From NCBI GenBank assembly GCA_023386885.1, contig JAEWIX010000098.1:1-23367 (forward strand): a DNA stretch of 23,367 bases. Direction: 5' to 3'. This document shows, piece after piece, positions 21,751 through 23,367 of this stretch. Below the pieces are notes generated by a model. That model was not told the origin of the DNA. It saw nothing but the letters and a program-made list of their open reading frames with translations, and did no database searches. The DNA is from Pseudomonadota bacterium. GTDB taxonomy: Bacteria > Pseudomonadota > Alphaproteobacteria > Rhizobiales > Xanthobacteraceae. The position numbers and the translations under genes were made by a program. Every line of letters starts with the position of its first letter. Position 1 is the first letter of the stretch.

Positions 21751-22146
21751 GAATTTCTCATAAAGCGCACGGATATCTTCGTTATGTTTTTGCGGCCGGT
21801 TGATCGGTCTGTTTCAACAAGCGCGCCGTCGGCATGGACGTATTCGATGTCCCCAATTCTGACCGGCGTCGTTGCGGTTCTTCGATAATCACCGCGTGGA
21901 TGAACCTGATCAGAACCCCTAAAACCAGCCAGTGGAGCGCTTCGTGGGGCTTCCGGGATCGGATGACGGCCACCCACATCCAATACGTTGGCGCACTCGA
22001 TTGCGGTATTTAAGCACCATTTTTAGCAAAAGAGTATTATTTTACCAAAAAGAAACGCGTTTGCGCGGCGTTTTAAAGCCCTTCCTTGGATCGGTTGGGG
22101 TGATAACCCATGGAAAAAAGTCCCCCTTCAAACGACGCGCAATCGA
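21751..22146. repeat. diverged direct repeat, copy A
   Basis: This segment aligns along its length with 22858-23246 at roughly 80% identity by eye. Well-kept blocks are GATAATCACCGCGTG, ATCAGAACCCCTA, GAAACGCGTTTGCGCG and CAAACGA...GCGCAATCGA. The copies differ by several 1-base and longer indels (offset drifts from 1107 to 1099). Both contain a conserved AAACGCGTTT palindrome and an AT-rich tract. Part of copy A may encode a small minus-strand protein, listed separately. Confidence 0.8.
21782..21979 (-). CDS. possible small protein in repeat copy A, 65 aa
   Basis: A 65-aa frame with a hydrophobic stretch ALHWLVLGVLIRFIHAVII flanked by KPHE and EEPQR, then TSNTSMPTARLLK. Comparison with copy B supports this frame: most silent changes fall at its third codon positions (CAC/CAT, GAA/GAG, AGG/AGA, ACG/ACA, GCG/GCA, TTG/TTA). 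A competing 108-aa frame on the same strand (21657-21983, with IEYVHADGALVETDR) is also open. I cannot settle which, if either, is translated. Confidence 0.35.
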   Translation of the reverse strand: MWVAVIRSRKPHEALHWLVLGVLIRFIHAVIIEEPQRRRSELGTSNTSMPTARLLKQTDQPAAKT

Positions 22147-22150
22147 GTGC
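21993..22150. repeat. 13-bp inverted repeat flanking an AT-rich tract
   Basis: GCACTCGATTGCG at 21993-22005 is the exact reverse complement of CGCAATCGAGTGC at 22138-22150. The 132 bases between hold the AT-rich tract and the AAACGCGTTT palindrome. Copy B keeps only part of the right arm, so the symmetry is private to copy A. Confidence 0.6.
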
Positions 22151-22320
22151 CGTGGTCGTCGGCACCTTTATCGTTGTTCCGGAAAGCTGCTTCCGCAGCA
22201 TCGGCGGCAATGACCATATGGCCATGGATGCGTGTGGTGGCTTCACGGTCGTTGGTGAGCAGATCGATGGTTCGTTCCAGTTCGGTGGCGACACCTACCT
22301 GCTTGAGGCGAACTGGCATC

Positions 22321-22731
22321 GTGCGAAGGATCGTAGACTTCGTGACCGACCTCGCTCTCCTGGCGCTGCTCACGGATTTTCGGACGTCGGGCGATCCTAC
22401 GATCGCGCGACTGAGCTACATCTTCCGGAAGAAAGCGGACGTCACGCGTCCCCGCAAAGAGCTCAGCCTGATATTTCAGGAGCATGATCACTCGCCGCGG
22501 GTGAAGGAGCTCTTTGACAGAAGCCAGAATTAGACCGTCTATGGTATCAACCTCCAATCGCAGACACCGAAGTATCTGGCGGACGCAATCAATCGGCACA
22601 ATCAGGCCCTTCACGATCTGGAGCGAGCCCAGCTTGACTGCGAGGCGACGGAGGGGAACGTTCCGCGCACGTTTGCCCATGATGGTCTGCTCCTGATGGC
22701 TTCGACGGTTCGGCTATGCTCAGGCCATTGA
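22321..22731 (+). pseudogene. plus-strand frame broken by an amber codon
   Basis: From a GTG at 22321 (or 22342) the frame reads VDFVTDLALLALLTDFRTSG, SYIFRKKADVTRPRKELSLI and VKELFDRSQN, then a TAG at 22531-22533. The same frame continues for 65 codons with a helical, charge-balanced sequence (TPKYLADAINRHNQALHDLE) to a TGA at 22729-22731. Both halves look like one protein with a point nonsense mutation. The family is not recognised. Open frames on the minus strand over the same bases (22243-22680, 22128-22373) are an alternative reading. Confidence 0.33.
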
Positions 22732-22871
22732 TCTCGCGTCAGAGCGGCTGCAGAAGCCATTTCTTTGTCCGCAAGGGTACTGTGCAGGAAGACGAGTGCG
22801 ATCGAAGACCGTTTTGGGGCGATTGTGTTGAAGAAGTCGGCGAGCCGACTGTTCCCCGAATTCTCCATCAA
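22611..22871 (-). CDS. doubtful 86-aa frame downstream of repeat copy B
   Basis: The frame begins MMENSGNSRLADFFNTIAPKRSS and becomes Ser/Arg-rich towards the end. It overlaps the 3' half of the broken plus-strand frame. The first 50 residues are plausible protein, but there is no ribosome site and no recognisable family. Confidence 0.2.
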   Translation of the reverse strand: MMENSGNSRLADFFNTIAPKRSSIALVFLHSTLADKEMASAAALTRDQWPEHSRTVEAIRSRPSWANVRGTFPSVASQSSWARSRS

Positions 22872-23246
22872 AACGAACGGATTTCTCCGTTACGCTTTTG
22901 CGGTGGCTGATCGGTCTATTTCAATAAGCGTGCCGCCGGCATGGATGTATTCGAGGTCCGTGATTCTGGGTGGCTTCGTTGCGGTTCGTCGATAATCACC
23001 GCGTGCATGAATCTGATCAGAACCCCTAGAACCAGCCAGCGGAGCACCTCATGGGGCTTCTGGATCGGATGACTGCCATCCACATCCCATGCCTCGGATT
23101 CGCGGTATTGAGGCACCAGTTCTGGCGCCGGAATACTATTTTACCAATCAGAAACGCGTTTGCGCGTGGTTTTAAGGCCCCTCCTCGGGTCGGTTGGGGT
23201 AACGACCCACGGAAAAAAGATCCCCTTCAAACGAACGCGCAATCGA
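22858..23246. repeat. diverged direct repeat, copy B
   Basis: This is the partner of 21751-22146. Relative to copy A it lacks one base just before the CAGAAG/GGAAG position and has other 1-base indels, which shift the minus-strand frames. Its minus-strand frame (22916-23116) keeps the core VLRWLVLGVLIRFMHAVII and TSNTSMPAARLLK but ends at a TAG where copy A reads CAG, and its N-terminus is unrelated. It looks like a decayed or rearranged copy. Confidence 0.8.
22916..23116 (-). pseudogene. decayed counterpart of the copy A small protein
   Basis: A 66-aa frame holding the same hydrophobic core as the 65-aa frame in copy A (HEVLRWLVLGVLIRFMHAVII...TSNTSMPAARLLK). A one-base indel changes the N-terminal frame and a TAG removes the last eight or so residues. 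Both copies may be remnants of one mobile-element gene. Confidence 0.3.
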
Positions 23247-23367
23247 CCCTCGGCAAGGACCCGTGCTTTGGCGGGGTTCGTGAAGCATGTCGTTTGAACG
23301 ACCGCGGTCCCTCCCCCACCCTCGTCGGCAGTCTCCAGCCAGCCAGTACCGATGCACCGAATCCTGC

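Larger units (their letters stand above)
19202..23367. mobile_element. integrase end of an integrative element at tRNA-Asp
   Basis: The region begins at the 3' end of tRNA-Asp and carries integrase, excisionase-like and hypothetical genes, all on the minus strand. It then becomes AT-richer and sparsely coding, with a duplicated 390-bp segment and broken frames. This contrasts sharply with the tightly packed high-GC genes before the tRNA. No phage structural, conjugation or replication gene is seen, so the type (prophage, ICE or small island) is undecided, and the right end is outside the window. Confidence 0.75.

Noticed and set aside
1..23367. CRISPR array, rRNA, retron or toxin-antitoxin locus
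   Set aside because: I looked for regularly spaced repeats, reverse-transcriptase motifs and recognisable toxin-antitoxin pairs on both strands and saw none.
19202..23367. A second copy of the tRNA-Asp 3' end as the far attachment site
   Set aside because: Only short partial matches such as TTCGCGCC near 20634 were found, too short to be an attachment core.

Overview
The window looks like chromosomal DNA of a high-GC alphaproteobacterium, most likely in or near the Bradyrhizobiaceae (Bradyrhizobium/Afipia/Rhodopseudomonas group). This rests on codon bias, the set of gene families, REP-like CCCCGC/GCGGGG palindromes and small proteins of a type I recall from that group. The assignment is recognition from memory, not a search result.

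Positions 1-18,900 are core-type sequence with mostly single genes or pairs. In order they are: a glutathione S-transferase convergent with an isoprenylcysteine-methyltransferase-like membrane protein; a 56-aa small protein divergent from an iron-sulfur class I fumarase; a secreted Ig-like protein convergent with a 98-aa beta-rich protein; two membrane proteins in one operon, one of the YciB/IspZ family; a carotenoid-oxygenase-family enzyme divergent from a TetR regulator; a secreted conserved hypothetical; a SET-domain methyltransferase with a Lys/Ala-rich tail; an XRE/MmyB-type regulator followed by a FrnE-like DsbA protein; a BioF2-like acetyltransferase; an exported caspase-fold protein; an IlvD/Edd dehydratase convergent with peptidase T; and an HU protein with a clear intrinsic terminator.

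The best regulatory observation concerns the TetR gene. Four related 15-bp inverted repeats (general form CTTKAC-NNN-GTMAAG) lie in two places: between tetR and the carotenoid oxygenase, and upstream of the two-gene membrane operon 1.8 kb away. An exact 24-bp copy shared by the two regions carries one operator together with the -35 box of the minus-strand promoter. This points to a small TetR regulon made by duplication of a promoter/operator cassette. It would link an Fe(II) cleavage dioxygenase to two inner-membrane proteins. The predicted tetR promoter places its start on the ATG, so the mRNA may be leaderless.

From 19,125 the character changes. A tRNA-Asp(GTC) gene with an encoded CCA is followed by a minus-strand tyrosine recombinase, an excisionase-like gene overlapping it, a hypothetical coupled to that gene by ATGA, and then sparsely coding, more AT-rich DNA. 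That DNA contains two diverged direct copies of a roughly 390-bp segment (21,751-22,146 and 22,858-23,246), decayed reading frames and a plus-strand frame broken by an amber codon. This is the integrase end of an integrative element inserted at tRNA-Asp. Its other end lies beyond the window.
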